Shown in pieces: positions 29,276-39,482 of a stretch of 64,000 nt of DNA; position 1 is the stretch's first letter; each line of letters starts with the position of its first letter. The notes under the pieces were generated by a model. The model saw nothing but the letters and a program-made list of their open reading frames with translations. It did no database searches and was not told the DNA's origin. This stretch comes from Bacillus sp. V3B (GTDB taxonomy: Bacteria; Bacillota; Bacilli; Bacillales; Cytobacillaceae). Both the position numbers and the translations under genes were made by a program. The DNA lies in contig NZ_JAETXM010000002.1 of assembly GCF_024494465.1 (NCBI RefSeq), forward strand, positions 1 to 64,000. The letters are read 5' to 3'.

Positions 29276-29445
29276 ATTCGAATCTCCTCCTTCCTTCTAT
29301 AACTCTAGTAATCTTATGATCTCTCGAGTGACCGTGGTTCTTTCCGTTTCCTCTTTTCGGGCATCAGAACCCCCTTTTGGTGATCGAAAAGGGATTCACT
29401 TCAGCAACAAACAAACGAGAATCTTCGCTTAACATTCAGCACGAT

Positions 29446-30570
29446 TTAGTAAGGAATAACCGCAACCGATATCGTGACATTACCCGATTTCTTTTTCACA
29501 ACGACCAATTCTTTTGCCCCACTATATAAAAGAGATGCAGGCTCACTCACACCGTATGCTCCCGTATATTTAAATACCGTTTCTGACGGCTGTTCTAATT
29601 CAATCGTATTTAATTCCTCTGGAGTATAGCTCACAAATTCCCAGCCATACTTATTAACAACATCCAATAAGCCTATTTCATCTTTCTTCAAATCAATCGT
29701 GCAAAGTGCTTTAACGCTTTTGAGTGAAAAGCGCAGATCTTCCAATGTCTCCTGTATGACAGACTGGATCTCTTCACTCGTCGTCCCTCTGTTACAGCCC
29801 ATGCCAAGCACAATCACTTTTGGCCGATACACAACACCGTTTCTTAAGATTTCTTGTTCTTCCTCTTCCAACAATCGATGTGTAATCACTAGAGCACCAT
29901 CGACGTTTGCAGCTAAAGCATCCCCAATTGTTGGATATCGTTTAAGAGATTCTGGTAAAGGGTGGTTATAGTCCCACCAGCCTTTTTCACCTGACTCTTG
30001 AACGATACCGACATGTTCCTCATTCACAACCGAGGCACTTACAGGTGTCAGTTTTTCTGCTGAATCCCAGGTCCATCCGAACCGTTTACCAAATAAATCA
30101 ACCGGAATCGTTTTTTGAACATCGGATGCCGTTGTGATAACAGCTCTTGCCCCAATCATTTCAGCCACTTCTTTTGTTAATTCATTGGCACCGCCTAGAT
30201 GTCCGGAAAGAACACTGATCACATTTTCCCCTTTATCATCGATCACAACAATGCCTGGGTCCGTCTTTTTATCTTTTAATAACGGAGCCATCATCCGGAC
30301 TACTGCACCAAGGGAGATAATGAATACAATTCCTTTATACGATTGAAACAAGGCTGGTAACAATAGGCGTACACTACCAGTAAACAGTCTAATATTTCTT
30401 TCGCCTTCGTCGCCTTGTTTGAATTTTTCCATATAGTATAAATCGGCATTTTGAAAGGTTTGATGTAACTTTCGTGCAAGCTGTACTCCATGCTTTGTAA
30501 TCGCCACAATGGCATATGATCCACTTTGCTTGATTGTTACTTCTTTCCCTTCTTCAAGAAAAAGAGTCAT
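29446..30570 (-). CDS. cbiG: Cobalt-precorrin-5A hydrolase
   Basis: Opens the delta-lactone of cobalt-precorrin-5A, releasing acetaldehyde, in the oxygen-independent B12 route. It has 374 residues in three parts: N-terminal, mid (LGGANELTKEVAEMIGA; VISVLSGHLGG is the CbiG_N hallmark) and a C-terminal CbiG_C domain starting at VIVLGMGCNRGTTSEEI. Its start overlaps the cbiF stop by 4 nt (ATGA), so coupling is likely. The 170 bp after its stop, before the cbiA remnant, hold no gene. Confidence 0.93.
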   Translation of the reverse strand: MTLFLEEGKEVTIKQSGSYAIVAITKHGVQLARKLHQTFQNADLYYMEKFKQGDEGERNIRLFTGSVRLLLPALFQSYKGIVFIISLGAVVRMMAPLLKDKKTDPGIVVIDDKGENVISVLSGHLGGANELTKEVAEMIGARAVITTASDVQKTIPVDLFGKRFGWTWDSAEKLTPVSASVVNEEHVGIVQESGEKGWWDYNHPLPESLKRYPTIGDALAANVDGALVITHRLLEEEEQEILRNGVVYRPKVIVLGMGCNRGTTSEEIQSVIQETLEDLRFSLKSVKALCTIDLKKDEIGLLDVVNKYGWEFVSYTPEELNTIELEQPSETVFKYTGAYGVSEPASLLYSGAKELVVVKKKSGNVTISVAVIPY

Positions 30571-31340
30571 TCTCTCACACCTTTTCTAAAACCGTGAGTA
30601 AATTCTTTATCATAAAGCTTCGAGCGATAATCTTTATCTCCAATGTTCTCATCAAGAGCCCAGCCCGCTAAAATCATCGCTTGCTTTCTCATTCCATTTA
30701 CTTTCATTTGTTCATCTAAATGCTCTAAAGTTGTACGCAAGATTTTTTGATCGGGCCACGTTGCCTTATAAACGACAGCAACCGGTGTGTCTTCACTCCA
30801 ACCAGCATCAAGGAATTCTTTTACAACCTTTTTCGTTAGCGTTGCACTTAAGAACAAAGCAATTGTACAATGGTGTTTTGCTAAATCCTTTAATTTTTCA
30901 CATTCTGGAACAGGGGTACGACCTTCTGCTCTTGTTAAAATAACCGTCTGGGTCAAATCAGGAATCGTCAATTCAGCACCAACTGCTGCTGCTGAGGCAA
31001 AGACAGAGCTGACACCAGGAACAATCTCAACATCGACTCCCTTTTCTTTCAATAAAACCATTTGCTCCATGATCGCTCCGTATACCGCTGGATCGCCTGT
31101 ATGAACACGAACAACCTTCTTGCCTTCTTTCACTCGATCGACCATCAGATCAACCATTTCCTCTAAATGCATCCCCGCTGTCTTAATCACTTCTGCTCCT
31201 TGTTTTGATTGCGAAACCAACTCTTCACTGACGAGCGAATCAGCATACATGACCACATCTGCTTCTTGTAACAAACGCAATCCTCGAACTGTAATTAAAT
31301 CAGGAGCCCCTGGACCCGCACCAATGATCGTTATCTTCAT
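30567..31340 (-). CDS. cbiF: Cobalt-precorrin-4 C11-methyltransferase
   Basis: SAM-dependent tetrapyrrole methylase, 257 residues. The fold markers are ITIIGAGPGAPDLITVRG at the N-terminus, VVRVHTGDPAVYGAIMEQM in the middle and PGVSSVFASAAAVGAELTIP, a CobM/CbiF-specific loop. It methylates C-11 of the corrin precursor before CbiG. It is packed between cbiL (1-nt overlap) and cbiG (4-nt overlap), part of the long minus-strand cob operon. Confidence 0.93.
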   Translation of the reverse strand: MKITIIGAGPGAPDLITVRGLRLLQEADVVMYADSLVSEELVSQSKQGAEVIKTAGMHLEEMVDLMVDRVKEGKKVVRVHTGDPAVYGAIMEQMVLLKEKGVDVEIVPGVSSVFASAAAVGAELTIPDLTQTVILTRAEGRTPVPECEKLKDLAKHHCTIALFLSATLTKKVVKEFLDAGWSEDTPVAVVYKATWPDQKILRTTLEHLDEQMKVNGMRKQAMILAGWALDENIGDKDYRSKLYDKEFTHGFRKGVRE

Positions 31341-32041
31341 TATTTTCTCACCACCATTAATGTTAAGTATTCAACATCCGCATTTTTCAATTCTTCTATG
31401 TTCCAAACAATCTCTTCTTTTGATGTTACTTTTGTGACAACATTTGCTCTATTCAATAAGTCAAGTTCACCCAGAACCTCAAGCATCATATTCATCACTT
31501 TTGCGACTTTAATAAAAATAACGCAGTCGTTTTCAATAATGACCTTTTTCATCTCTTCATAATCATCTCTAGCAGGAACAATCGCAATTTTTTCGTCGCC
31601 GTCCGCAAGAGGAATGCCGAGTCTTGAAGCTGCACCGTTAATGGATGAAATGCCAGGAATCGATACAATCGGTACTTCAGGATGACGCTCTTTCATCAAG
31701 TTCATTAAGTGAATAAACGTACTATATAAAAGGGGGTCCCCTTCTGTTACAAAGGCAACATCTTTTCCATCCTTTAATCTTTCCCAAATCGCCTCCGTGG
31801 CGTTCGACCATTCACGGGCTAATATGGCCTTGTCCTTTGTCATCGGAAAAACTAATGAGAGCATTTCCTTTTCTTGCGGTTCTACATAAACTTCTATAAT
31901 TTGATGTGCATAGCTTTTGCTGCCCTTTCTTTTCCCTGGGTAGGCAATGACTTCTGATTCTTTTAATATACGAAATGCTTTTACTGTAATGAGTTCAGGA
32001 TCCCCTGGACCAACCCCTAATCCATATAATGTACCAATCAT
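31340..32041 (-). CDS. cbiL: Cobalt-precorrin-2 C20-methyltransferase
   Basis: Methylates C-20 of (cobalt-)precorrin-2. It has 233 residues of the tetrapyrrole methylase fold. It starts GTLYGLGVGPGDPELITVKA, with the CobI/CbiL-specific IAYPGKRKGSKSYA region next, VAFVTEGDPLLYSTF in the middle and SIPGISSINGAASRLG. It starts one base after the cbiET stop and overlaps cbiF, indicating coupled translation. Confidence 0.92.
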   Translation of the reverse strand: MIGTLYGLGVGPGDPELITVKAFRILKESEVIAYPGKRKGSKSYAHQIIEVYVEPQEKEMLSLVFPMTKDKAILAREWSNATEAIWERLKDGKDVAFVTEGDPLLYSTFIHLMNLMKERHPEVPIVSIPGISSINGAASRLGIPLADGDEKIAIVPARDDYEEMKKVIIENDCVIFIKVAKVMNMMLEVLGELDLLNRANVVTKVTSKEEIVWNIEELKNADVEYLTLMVVRK

Positions 32042-32042
32042 T

Positions 32043-33254
32043 TTACGCTTCCTCCTTACGACATGCTGTAATAATATAGACTGGATTCAGTCCTTCAAAT
32101 CTAGTTAAATTTAATATCGGTTTGCTTCTTGATATTTGTGTGAGTGTAACATTTACTTCAAACTCTCTTTTCTTAAAAAAGGTGACAGCATTTGTTAAAT
32201 TTTCAATCGTCACCGCATTTAAGACAATTCTTCCATTAGGCTTCAGCCTCCCGCAGCACACATCAAGTATGCTTTCCATCCCTCCAGCAGTGCCACCGAT
32301 GAACACAGCATCCGGATCTGGAAACTCATCTAAACGATCTGGTGCAATCCCATGCTTGACGGTAATATCCGTTCGAAACTTTGCAATGTTTTGATAGAGG
32401 TTTTCAAGGTCATGTTCATTTTTTTCAATAGAATAAACAGCACCTTCACGGGCAATTTTTGCTGCCTCGATGGAAACGGACCCTGTGCATGCCCCTATAT
32501 CCCAAACAATGCTATCCTTTTGCAAACACATCGCACTTATGCTTAGCACACGCACTTCTTTTTTCGTAATCAATCCTTTATCAGGCTTACGTTGGAAAAA
32601 CTCTTGGTCTTCAATTCCCACTGTCCATTGTGGACCTTCTGCAGTCTTTTTAAGAATCACAACATTCAATGGTGAAAACTCTTTATCAATCATTTCATCC
32701 AGCTCATACCAGCCGTATTTTTCCTGCTCACCGCCTACGTTTTCAGCGACAAATGCTCTATACTCGTTCATCCCAAAGGATTGTAAGTAGCGGGCAATCT
32801 TTGCAGGTGTATTTTCCTCATCTGTTAACAAAGCAACCTTTTGCTTTCCATCGATCCGCTGAGCCAATCCCAAAATACTTCTCCCATGCAAGCTAGTCAA
32901 ATAGACATCTTGCCAGCTTTCTCTCATTCTTGCAAAGGCTAATTGAATTGAACTGAAATAAGGATAAATCTCTAACTCTACTTTTGACGATAAGTATCCG
33001 CCTATTCCATAAAAAAGAGGATCACCTGAAGCGAGAATAACTACTTTTTTCGTCTCCACTTCCAAACGATCGACTAACGATTTTAAGCCACCCTTAATGA
33101 CGACCTTTTCTCCTTCATAATCAGGGAAGAACGACAGCTGTCGTTCTCCTCCGATTAGAACCTCACTATCAACAATCCAGTTTTCGTAGATTGGCAGAAG
33201 ACTTTCTTTTCCTTCATCGCCAATTCCAATCATTTTAATGTTGCTTTTCATCAT
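32043..33254 (-). CDS. cbiET: Fused cobalt-precorrin-6B/7 C5,C15-methyltransferase and decarboxylase
   Basis: A 403-residue fusion. The N-terminal ~200 residues are the CbiE tetrapyrrole methylase ([18 protein letters not shown]). The C-terminal ~190 residues are CbiT, a class I methyltransferase with [19 protein letters not shown] and the acidic VYSIEKNE. Together they methylate C-5 and C-15 and decarboxylate the C-12 acetate. This fused form is usual in Bacillus (CobL-like). Its start overlaps the end of cbiD by 20 nt; the second Met may be used. Confidence 0.93.
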   Translation of the reverse strand: MMKSNIKMIGIGDEGKESLLPIYENWIVDSEVLIGGERQLSFFPDYEGEKVVIKGGLKSLVDRLEVETKKVVILASGDPLFYGIGGYLSSKVELEIYPYFSSIQLAFARMRESWQDVYLTSLHGRSILGLAQRIDGKQKVALLTDEENTPAKIARYLQSFGMNEYRAFVAENVGGEQEKYGWYELDEMIDKEFSPLNVVILKKTAEGPQWTVGIEDQEFFQRKPDKGLITKKEVRVLSISAMCLQKDSIVWDIGACTGSVSIEAAKIAREGAVYSIEKNEHDLENLYQNIAKFRTDITVKHGIAPDRLDEFPDPDAVFIGGTAGGMESILDVCCGRLKPNGRIVLNAVTIENLTNAVTFFKKREFEVNVTLTQISRSKPILNLTRFEGLNPVYIITACRKEEA

Positions 33255-34353
33255 TTACACTCGCCTTTCCTAACAACTTGCCTTTCAGAGTGTACAAGCT
33301 TACATCTATCGTAAGACCACCCTTTACTTCCTTTACACTTTCCTGACAACAAAGTTGGCACAGCCTTTCAAAAAAGGAGTAGTAGCCATTCTCCGTCATC
33401 ATTTCTCCAACCTGTGTTGCGGTATTAGCATGGCGAATCTCTTCAAGAAACCCATCATCAACTCCAATAAATTCGGCAACCTCAACGAGAAATTGAAAGT
33501 CTACAGAAGAACCTTTCGAATGAACCATCATGTCACCTTTTGCGAGTTTTGAAAGTTTCCCCATCATTCCTACAATGGAAACTCGTTTCACACCAAGACG
33601 CTTACACTCTTTTAACGTAAATCCGATAAAGTCTCCCATTTCGATGAAGGCTTCTTCTAGAAGCTCTGTATATTGAGCCATTCCATATTTTTCGCTTCTT
33701 CCACCTGTTGTAATCACAACATGATCACAGCCAGATGCACGGGCGACCTGTATCCCATAAACAATCGATGCTTTATAAGCAGCAGTTGAAAAAGGAACGA
33801 CAATCCCTCTTGTCCCTAGAATGGAAATACCTCCTATAATTCCAAGCCTTCCATTCATTGTCTTCTTTGCAATCTCTTCCCCTTTAGGTACAGAAATGAC
33901 AATATTTACGCCTTTATCAATGTCAAATTCATTTAATACTTCGATCGCCGTTTCACGAATCATTTTTCGTGGTACTGGATTGATCGCGGCTTGCCCGACC
34001 TCAATCGGTAATCCAGGTTTTGTTACCCTTCCAACACCAACACCGCCATCTATGAAAATATCGGGCTTGTCTCTCCAGCTTACCGTTGCCATGATTGCCG
34101 CACCATGTGTAGCATCAGGATCATCTCCACCATCTTTAATGGTACTCGTCGTTACAGAGTCACTATAAATGTCACAGCTTTCAATTGTAAAAGAAACATA
34201 TCTTCCAACAGGCAAGAAAATCGTTGCTTCTGTTTGAACTTCTTTCGTAATCAATGCCGTTAACGCTGCTTTTGTAGCGGCTGTTGCATTTGCTCCTGTT
34301 GTATAGCCAGAACGCATTTTCTTTAATTCTTCAGGAGTTGGAGTTGGGAGCAA
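33235..34353 (-). CDS. cbiD: Cobalt-precorrin-5B C1-methyltransferase
   Basis: Methylates C-1 in the anaerobic route. It has 372 residues. The family start [20 protein letters not shown] is unmistakable, and [19 protein letters not shown] and [13 protein letters not shown] are conserved blocks. The start is TTG, overlapping the cbiC stop (TAATTG), which indicates reinitiation rather than a strong own site. The presence of cbiD together with cbiG and cbiX marks the oxygen-independent, early-cobalt pathway. Confidence 0.94.
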   Translation of the reverse strand: MLPTPTPEELKKMRSGYTTGANATAATKAALTALITKEVQTEATIFLPVGRYVSFTIESCDIYSDSVTTSTIKDGGDDPDATHGAAIMATVSWRDKPDIFIDGGVGVGRVTKPGLPIEVGQAAINPVPRKMIRETAIEVLNEFDIDKGVNIVISVPKGEEIAKKTMNGRLGIIGGISILGTRGIVVPFSTAAYKASIVYGIQVARASGCDHVVITTGGRSEKYGMAQYTELLEEAFIEMGDFIGFTLKECKRLGVKRVSIVGMMGKLSKLAKGDMMVHSKGSSVDFQFLVEVAEFIGVDDGFLEEIRHANTATQVGEMMTENGYYSFFERLCQLCCQESVKEVKGGLTIDVSLYTLKGKLLGKASVNDEKQH

Positions 34354-35004
34354 TTACAACACCTTCTCTGCCATAATCGCAATCGCATTGATTGCAGCAA
34401 CCGTTACCGTGCTTCCGCCTTTACGGCCAATATTTGTAATAAATGGAATATCTAATTTAGCTAATTCTTCTTTCGATTCTGCCGCTGAAACAAACCCCAC
34501 AGGAAGACCAATAACAAGATCTGGCTTTGCTTCACCTTCTTTAATTAGACGAATGAGCTCGAGCAAAGCGGTAGGTGCGTTACCGATCGCATAAATACCT
34601 CCATCCACTTCTTTAAGTGCCTTTCTTATCGAAATGATCGCTCTTGTTGTATCAAGGCGTTTTGCTTCTTCAGCAACATCCTGGTCTGATATATAAACCT
34701 TCGCTTCGCTGCCAAACTTTCCAAGTCTGTTCTTGTTGACACCACTTTGAATCATTTTCACATCAGATATAATCTTTTTGCCGTTAAGAAGCGCTTCAAT
34801 TCCAGCTTGAATGGCATCTCGATGGAACAACATACTTTTGCCTAATTCAAAGTCTGCTGATGCATGAATGATTCGTTGTACAACTGGATATTGTTCATCC
34901 GTAAACGAATGTTCACCGATTTCTGAATCAATGATTTCAAAGCTTTTTCCTTCAATCATTTGGGGCTGAATTGTAATTGGTTTAAAACCTGTTTTGAAAT
35001 CCAT
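34354..35004 (-). CDS. cbiC: Cobalt-precorrin-8 methylmutase
   Basis: Moves the C-11 methyl group to C-12 to give cobyrinate. It has 216 residues. The catalytic histidine lies in VVQRIIHASADFEL. GNAPTALLELIRLI and NIGRKGGSTVTVAAINA are CbiC/CobH hallmarks. The start follows ATAGGAGGAAT. It lies 68 bp after cbiJ and abuts cbiD. Confidence 0.94.
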   Translation of the reverse strand: MDFKTGFKPITIQPQMIEGKSFEIIDSEIGEHSFTDEQYPVVQRIIHASADFELGKSMLFHRDAIQAGIEALLNGKKIISDVKMIQSGVNKNRLGKFGSEAKVYISDQDVAEEAKRLDTTRAIISIRKALKEVDGGIYAIGNAPTALLELIRLIKEGEAKPDLVIGLPVGFVSAAESKEELAKLDIPFITNIGRKGGSTVTVAAINAIAIMAEKVL

Positions 35005-35072
35005 TTCCTATTCCTCCTATTGATTAACTCATATTTATTTCAACCCTTTAAATAGTAAAGAGTCAAAGCGGT

Positions 35073-35834
35073 TCATACGATTTCGTTTAAATGCTCGATC
35101 ACATCTGAAAACTGTGAATACGTTGTTTCATAATCAATGTTCGGACGCTTAATGACAATCGTTTCAATTCCTAGTTCTCTTGCCGCTTGAAGCTTTTCAT
35201 CGACTGAACCCACTTTTCCGCTTTCCTTTGTAATCATAAGCGTGACACCGTATTGTTTGTAGAGTGCTTGATCAAACTCTTTTGTAAAAGGACCTTGAAT
35301 CGCGATAATATCTTTTTGCGGAAACGTTAGACTTTCACATTTTTCCATATTATCCTTCCGCGGCAGCATTCGGGCGAGCACCCTTGTATTCGGAAGTCCC
35401 AATAGTTTGCTAGTGAAAATTTGTAAAGTTTTGCTGCCAGTGGTTAACAGGATGACTCCCTTTCTTTCCGCGGCTAGTTCTGCTGCTTCCTCGTAGCTTG
35501 AAACAATCGTAACCCGTTCCTCTGTAAACGTCTGTGATTCGCGTTCATAGCGAATATAAGGAATATTCGCTTGCTGCGCTGCTTGAATCGCGTTCTTACT
35601 AGCTTCTTCTGCAAAAGGATGTGATGCATCAACAACCGCTTTTATATCGTATTGATCGATAAAACGAATAAACTGCCTTTCTGTAAGTCTTCCAACATGA
35701 ACAGCCAATCCTTGTTTTTTCAATTCGATAGAGGCATTTTCAGTTACAACTGTTGTTAAAACTCCATAGCCTGATCGTTTGATTTCAAGTGCTAACGCTC
35801 TAGCGTCACTTGTTCCTGCTACGCATAAAATCAT
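35073..35834 (-). CDS. cbiJ: Cobalt-precorrin-6A reductase
   Basis: NADPH/NADH-dependent reduction of the corrin macrocycle. It has 253 residues. It starts MILCVAGTSDARALALEIK, the GTxD/EG-type nucleotide site of CbiJ/CobK, and contains DASHPFAEEASKNAI and ESQTFTEERV, both family blocks. Its ATG overlaps the cbiX stop by 4 nt, so the two are probably translationally coupled. Confidence 0.92.
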   Translation of the reverse strand: MILCVAGTSDARALALEIKRSGYGVLTTVVTENASIELKKQGLAVHVGRLTERQFIRFIDQYDIKAVVDASHPFAEEASKNAIQAAQQANIPYIRYERESQTFTEERVTIVSSYEEAAELAAERKGVILLTTGSKTLQIFTSKLLGLPNTRVLARMLPRKDNMEKCESLTFPQKDIIAIQGPFTKEFDQALYKQYGVTLMITKESGKVGSVDEKLQAARELGIETIVIKRPNIDYETTYSQFSDVIEHLNEIV

Positions 35835-36739
35835 GCTTTTTTTTCCTCTTTTATTAACATTTCTTCATGATGATCATGATCGTGATGATGATGATGGTGA
35901 TCATGGTCATGATCGTGATGATGATGGTGATCGATATGTTCCATCGCATCGATACGATATTGACAAGTGTCACAATTCATTTTGACTTCACCTTGCAGCG
36001 CCTCTTCAATTCGATCCTTTATAATCGTTTGCAAGTTTGGATGAAAACCAAAATAGTTTGCGAGCTGAAACTCTTGTTCAGGATAGTCTCTTTGAAAATC
36101 GGCGATCATCCCTTCAAGACGTTTGATTAAAATACCTGTAAAAAGAAAGTAAGGCAGGATAATCACTTTTCTTGCCCCTAGCTTTATACAACGTTCAACC
36201 CCTTCTGTTACAAGCGGATCGGTAACCCCCATAAAACTCGGTTCTACGAATTTATAATGAAGTTTTTCCCATAATAAACGAGAGATTTTATACAAATCAC
36301 TATTCGCATCAGCATCACTTCCACCACGGCCCAACAGAATGACGGCGGTATCTTCCCCAGGTTCTTGAATGTTTTCACCCATCTCTTCTAATCTGCTTTT
36401 ACAAATGTCTATCGCTTCTTCATGTATGCCAATCGGTCTTCCATATGTGAACCCAACATGTGGATACATTTCTTTTACTTCATCAATAGCAGCAGGAATA
36501 TGAATTTTCGAATGCCCTGCCTGTAAAAGCATAATCGGAATCACGACCACATGATTTGCTCCTCTGCGAACACAGTGATTGATGCCTTGTTTAACCGTTG
36601 GTGATTCGAATTCAAGAAAACACGTTTCAATAATCAGAGAAGGGTCCAATTGTGGCTTTAGTGTTTCAATAAACTGTCTTACTTGCGCATTTCCTTCTGG
36701 ATCACGGCTCCCATGGCCAACTAATAAAATCGCATCCAT
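35831..36739 (-). CDS. cbiX: Sirohydrochlorin cobaltochelatase with histidine-rich tail
   Basis: Inserts Co2+ into sirohydrochlorin. It has 302 residues in two CbiX halves: LLVGHGSRDPEGNAQ at the N-terminus and AVILLGRGGSDADANS in the second half, with histidine ligands in MLLQAGHSKIHIP. A CDTCQYR motif near residue 260 may bind metal or an Fe-S cluster. It ends in an extreme His/Asp tail of about 25 residues (positions about 35850-35950), as seen in B. megaterium CbiX, probably for metal storage. The start follows GGGGGTAG. Confidence 0.94.
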   Translation of the reverse strand: MDAILLVGHGSRDPEGNAQVRQFIETLKPQLDPSLIIETCFLEFESPTVKQGINHCVRRGANHVVVIPIMLLQAGHSKIHIPAAIDEVKEMYPHVGFTYGRPIGIHEEAIDICKSRLEEMGENIQEPGEDTAVILLGRGGSDADANSDLYKISRLLWEKLHYKFVEPSFMGVTDPLVTEGVERCIKLGARKVIILPYFLFTGILIKRLEGMIADFQRDYPEQEFQLANYFGFHPNLQTIIKDRIEEALQGEVKMNCDTCQYRIDAMEHIDHHHHHDHDHDHHHHHHDHDHHEEMLIKEEKKA

Positions 36740-36801
36740 CTTTCTACCCCCATATTTTTAATTTTTTTATTAAAGGAGATCAGACTCCTTTTTTATCATG
36801 G

Positions 36802-38415
36802 TTAATCCCCGCATGGAGCAGGCTCGATTTCAATGACAGGAGTTATATCTTTATACTGAAACCCTTGAGTCTGCCTGACACGTTTAAAATATTTAAAAAA
36901 TCGTTCGTTCGGATGGCCTTTTTCTTTGTATTCAAGAATAAGCTTTTCGACAATCGTTACAATCTCTTCTGGTTCGATCCCTTCTGCTACGATTTGACCA
37001 GGGTGAGCCGTTCTACCGACTGGCTTTGCACCGATGAACAAGTCAAATTTCCCTTTGCGAAAAACAATCCCAATATCCTCATTCACCGCTCCGTAACAAG
37101 CCATGCCACAGCCATTGAACCCAAGCCTTAGTTCTTTTGGCAGCTTCATTCCGCCTAGGCTGTTTTCAATTTCTTCCGCATATGGGATTGGATCTTTCTT
37201 TTCTCCATCGCAAAAATCACATGCTTTCAATTGAAAAACATCGCCAACAGGGGATAAAGATAGTCCTACGTCCTGAAGCGCTCTTGTGATCGCACTTGGA
37301 TCATCCGTCGGTACTGTTAACAGTATTTGGTGGTGTGGCGTATACTCGATTGATCCTTGTTCACCAGCCACTTCAGCAAGTGCAACCAGCTGCTGCGGAG
37401 TGAATTTTTTGTTTGCCACTCCAGGACTTACAGCAAGTTCAAAAATCGATTCCACCTTTTGTTGAATAGGCTGAATGGATTCTACTTTATTCGGTCCATC
37501 TAGTAACGTTAAGGCTTCCATTGCTAATTCCCGTGATGAATGTTTTTTTTTACTAGAAGCTTCGCTAGCTTCTTTCTCTTCTTGTCCTTCATGAAGTGCC
37601 CACGGTTCATTTTCTCTTCTAAGACGTTCATGCGGTTTTAATGGTTGTTCTGATTCTTCTAACGTATATTTCCGTTGATATCCTCTTGGCGTGATCATCA
37701 AGTTATCATAAAGAGACGTTGAAGTGTTCCCAATGATCACTGTTGTCAGCATGCCGATCTCGTGTTCTAGCATTTCCCCTAAATTAGTAATCACAACATT
37801 CTGACTGTCACGGAAGGCACTTTTTACAAGACCAACAGGAGTTTGTGGTGAACGGTACTTCAAAAGAATCCTTTGTGCTTCCTCAATTTGCCTTGTTCGC
37901 TTGCCGCTTTTCGGATTATAAAGAGCAATGACAAAATCAGCCTGCCCTGCTGCTTCAATTCTTTTTTCAATCATTTTCCATGGTGTCAAATGGTCACTAA
38001 GACTGATCGTACAAGAATCGTGCATAACGGGTGCCCCAAGAAGGGCTGCACATGAATTGATAGCAGAGATTCCAGGAATCACTTCCACTTCTACACCTGT
38101 TTCTTTATTCCAGCCTTTTTTGATCAAAACTTCGTAGACAAGTCCTGCCATTCCATATACACCAGCATCTCCACTTGAGATAACTGAAACGTTCCTTCCT
38201 TCTTCAGCGAGTCGGACGGCTTCTTGAGCACGACCAACCTCCTCAGACATTCCCGTACTAATAATTTCTTGATGGGTCAACAATCCCTCAATAAGATTCA
38301 CATATGTTTTATAGCCGACAATATAATCGCTTTCTTTAATGGCATCCTTTGCTCTTTGCGTAATATGATCAACACTTCCTGGACCAAAGCCAATAATAAG
38401 TAACTTTCCTTTCAA
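36802..38415 (-). CDS. cbiH: Precorrin-3B C17-methyltransferase with C-terminal Fe-S domain (CbiH60 type)
   Basis: Ring-contracting enzyme of 537 residues. The first ~240 residues are the CbiH/CobJ methylase (LLIIGFGPGSVDHITQRA; SSGDAGVYGMAGLVYE). After a linker of about 60 residues comes a nitrite/sulfite-reductase-like half with CDFC and GFNGCGMACYG cysteines for a [4Fe-4S] cluster. This long form is known from B. megaterium as CbiH60. TTG 38415, 7 nt after GGAGGA, is chosen over an in-frame TTG at 38430 that overlaps the ribosome site. Confidence 0.93.
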   Translation of the reverse strand: MKGKLLIIGFGPGSVDHITQRAKDAIKESDYIVGYKTYVNLIEGLLTHQEIISTGMSEEVGRAQEAVRLAEEGRNVSVISSGDAGVYGMAGLVYEVLIKKGWNKETGVEVEVIPGISAINSCAALLGAPVMHDSCTISLSDHLTPWKMIEKRIEAAGQADFVIALYNPKSGKRTRQIEEAQRILLKYRSPQTPVGLVKSAFRDSQNVVITNLGEMLEHEIGMLTTVIIGNTSTSLYDNLMITPRGYQRKYTLEESEQPLKPHERLRRENEPWALHEGQEEKEASEASSKKKHSSRELAMEALTLLDGPNKVESIQPIQQKVESIFELAVSPGVANKKFTPQQLVALAEVAGEQGSIEYTPHHQILLTVPTDDPSAITRALQDVGLSLSPVGDVFQLKACDFCDGEKKDPIPYAEEIENSLGGMKLPKELRLGFNGCGMACYGAVNEDIGIVFRKGKFDLFIGAKPVGRTAHPGQIVAEGIEPEEIVTIVEKLILEYKEKGHPNERFFKYFKRVRQTQGFQYKDITPVIEIEPAPCGD

Positions 38416-38623
38416 TGTGCATTCCTCCAATTTCTTTTCATGTATGACTCTTCTAAAATCTAAAAAGAATTCTTACATGCTAGTGTACTTTGTTGAAAAC
38501 AACCATTTTAAGTTTTCCATCTATTTCATGACAAGGACGCTTGGATGTTTCAAAGAGCATGAACATTCTTATATCCATTCACATCTAGCACTCTTTTTGA
38601 ACAATCATGGACATTCAATGCTG
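38416..38623. other. Gap between cbiO and cbiH
   Basis: About 208 bp in the middle of an otherwise tight operon. I see no cobalamin aptamer, terminator or gene, only two very short minus-strand reading frames. A secondary promoter for the biosynthetic genes could lie here. Confidence 0.4.
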
Positions 38624-39457
38624 TTATAGCTTTTTCAATAAATCAAACAAGTCCTTTTTTGTTTTAGGATAATGACCCGCCATTCGATCGTTTTTTTGTT
38701 GCAGTTGGTCAAAAACTTCTAAAATCCATGGCTTTTCTAAATGACTGAGTTGATTAATTTCTTCGTCTTGAAAAGCATGAAACGGGTCTCCTTGACAAAC
38801 AATTCGCCCCTCATTCAGGATAATGACCTCATCTGCCCATTCATAGGCAAGGTTTACATCATGTGTCGATAAAAGGATGGATCGTTCCTGACTATGCACA
38901 TCATCCAATAGCTGCATCATTTTCTTTGCATAATAAGGATCAAGCCCTGCTGTTGGTTCATCTAACACCATTAAAGTAGGATTCATCGCAAGAATCCCTG
39001 CAATGGCCACTCTCTTTTTTTGACCGATACTTAGAAAATGTGGAGGCTTATCCTTTAGAGCTTCTGTTTCTGTCAACAACATGGCTTGCTTAGCCGCTTC
39101 TTCTACCATTTCAAGGGATAAGCCCATATTTTTCGGACCAAATCTAATATCCTCATAAACACTAGGTGAAAAAAGCTGTATATCTGGATTTTGAAACACA
39201 ATCCCGACATGCTGACGCAATTTTCGAATTTCCTTACGTTTATAGGAAAAAGGTTCACCTTGGAATTTAATTGCTCCATCTGATGCTTTTATGACTGCAT
39301 TTAATAGAAGAAACAAAGTTGATTTACCTGCCCCATTATTGCCAAGCAGGGCAACTTTTTTGCCTAGCTCAATGTTCAACGTAATATCCTTTAATGCAAT
39401 CGTTTTATCAGAATATTGATAAGAAACCTTTTCAAGTGAAAGAATGGGTGGATACAT
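38624..39457 (-). CDS. cbiO: Cobalt ECF transporter ATPase
   Basis: Energises the CbiMNQO cobalt importer. It has 277 residues. Walker A is LLGNNGAGKSTLF, the ABC signature LSIGQKKRVAIAG, Walker B TLMVLDEPTAGLDP, and the H-loop STHDVNLAYEW. A C-terminal extension of ~50 residues is usual for CbiO. AGGGAGTAAT precedes the start, 25 bp after cbiQ. It is the only ATPase of this ECF set in the window. Confidence 0.94.
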   Translation of the reverse strand: MYPPILSLEKVSYQYSDKTIALKDITLNIELGKKVALLGNNGAGKSTLFLLLNAVIKASDGAIKFQGEPFSYKRKEIRKLRQHVGIVFQNPDIQLFSPSVYEDIRFGPKNMGLSLEMVEEAAKQAMLLTETEALKDKPPHFLSIGQKKRVAIAGILAMNPTLMVLDEPTAGLDPYYAKKMMQLLDDVHSQERSILLSTHDVNLAYEWADEVIILNEGRIVCQGDPFHAFQDEEINQLSHLEKPWILEVFDQLQQKNDRMAGHYPKTKKDLFDLLKKL

Positions 39458-39482
39458 CGCAATTACTCCCTTAATCTATTTT

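Noticed and set aside
35779-36130. Plus-strand frames rich in Asp/His/Met
   Set aside because: Shadow frames produced by the histidine-coding repeats of cbiX on the other strand.
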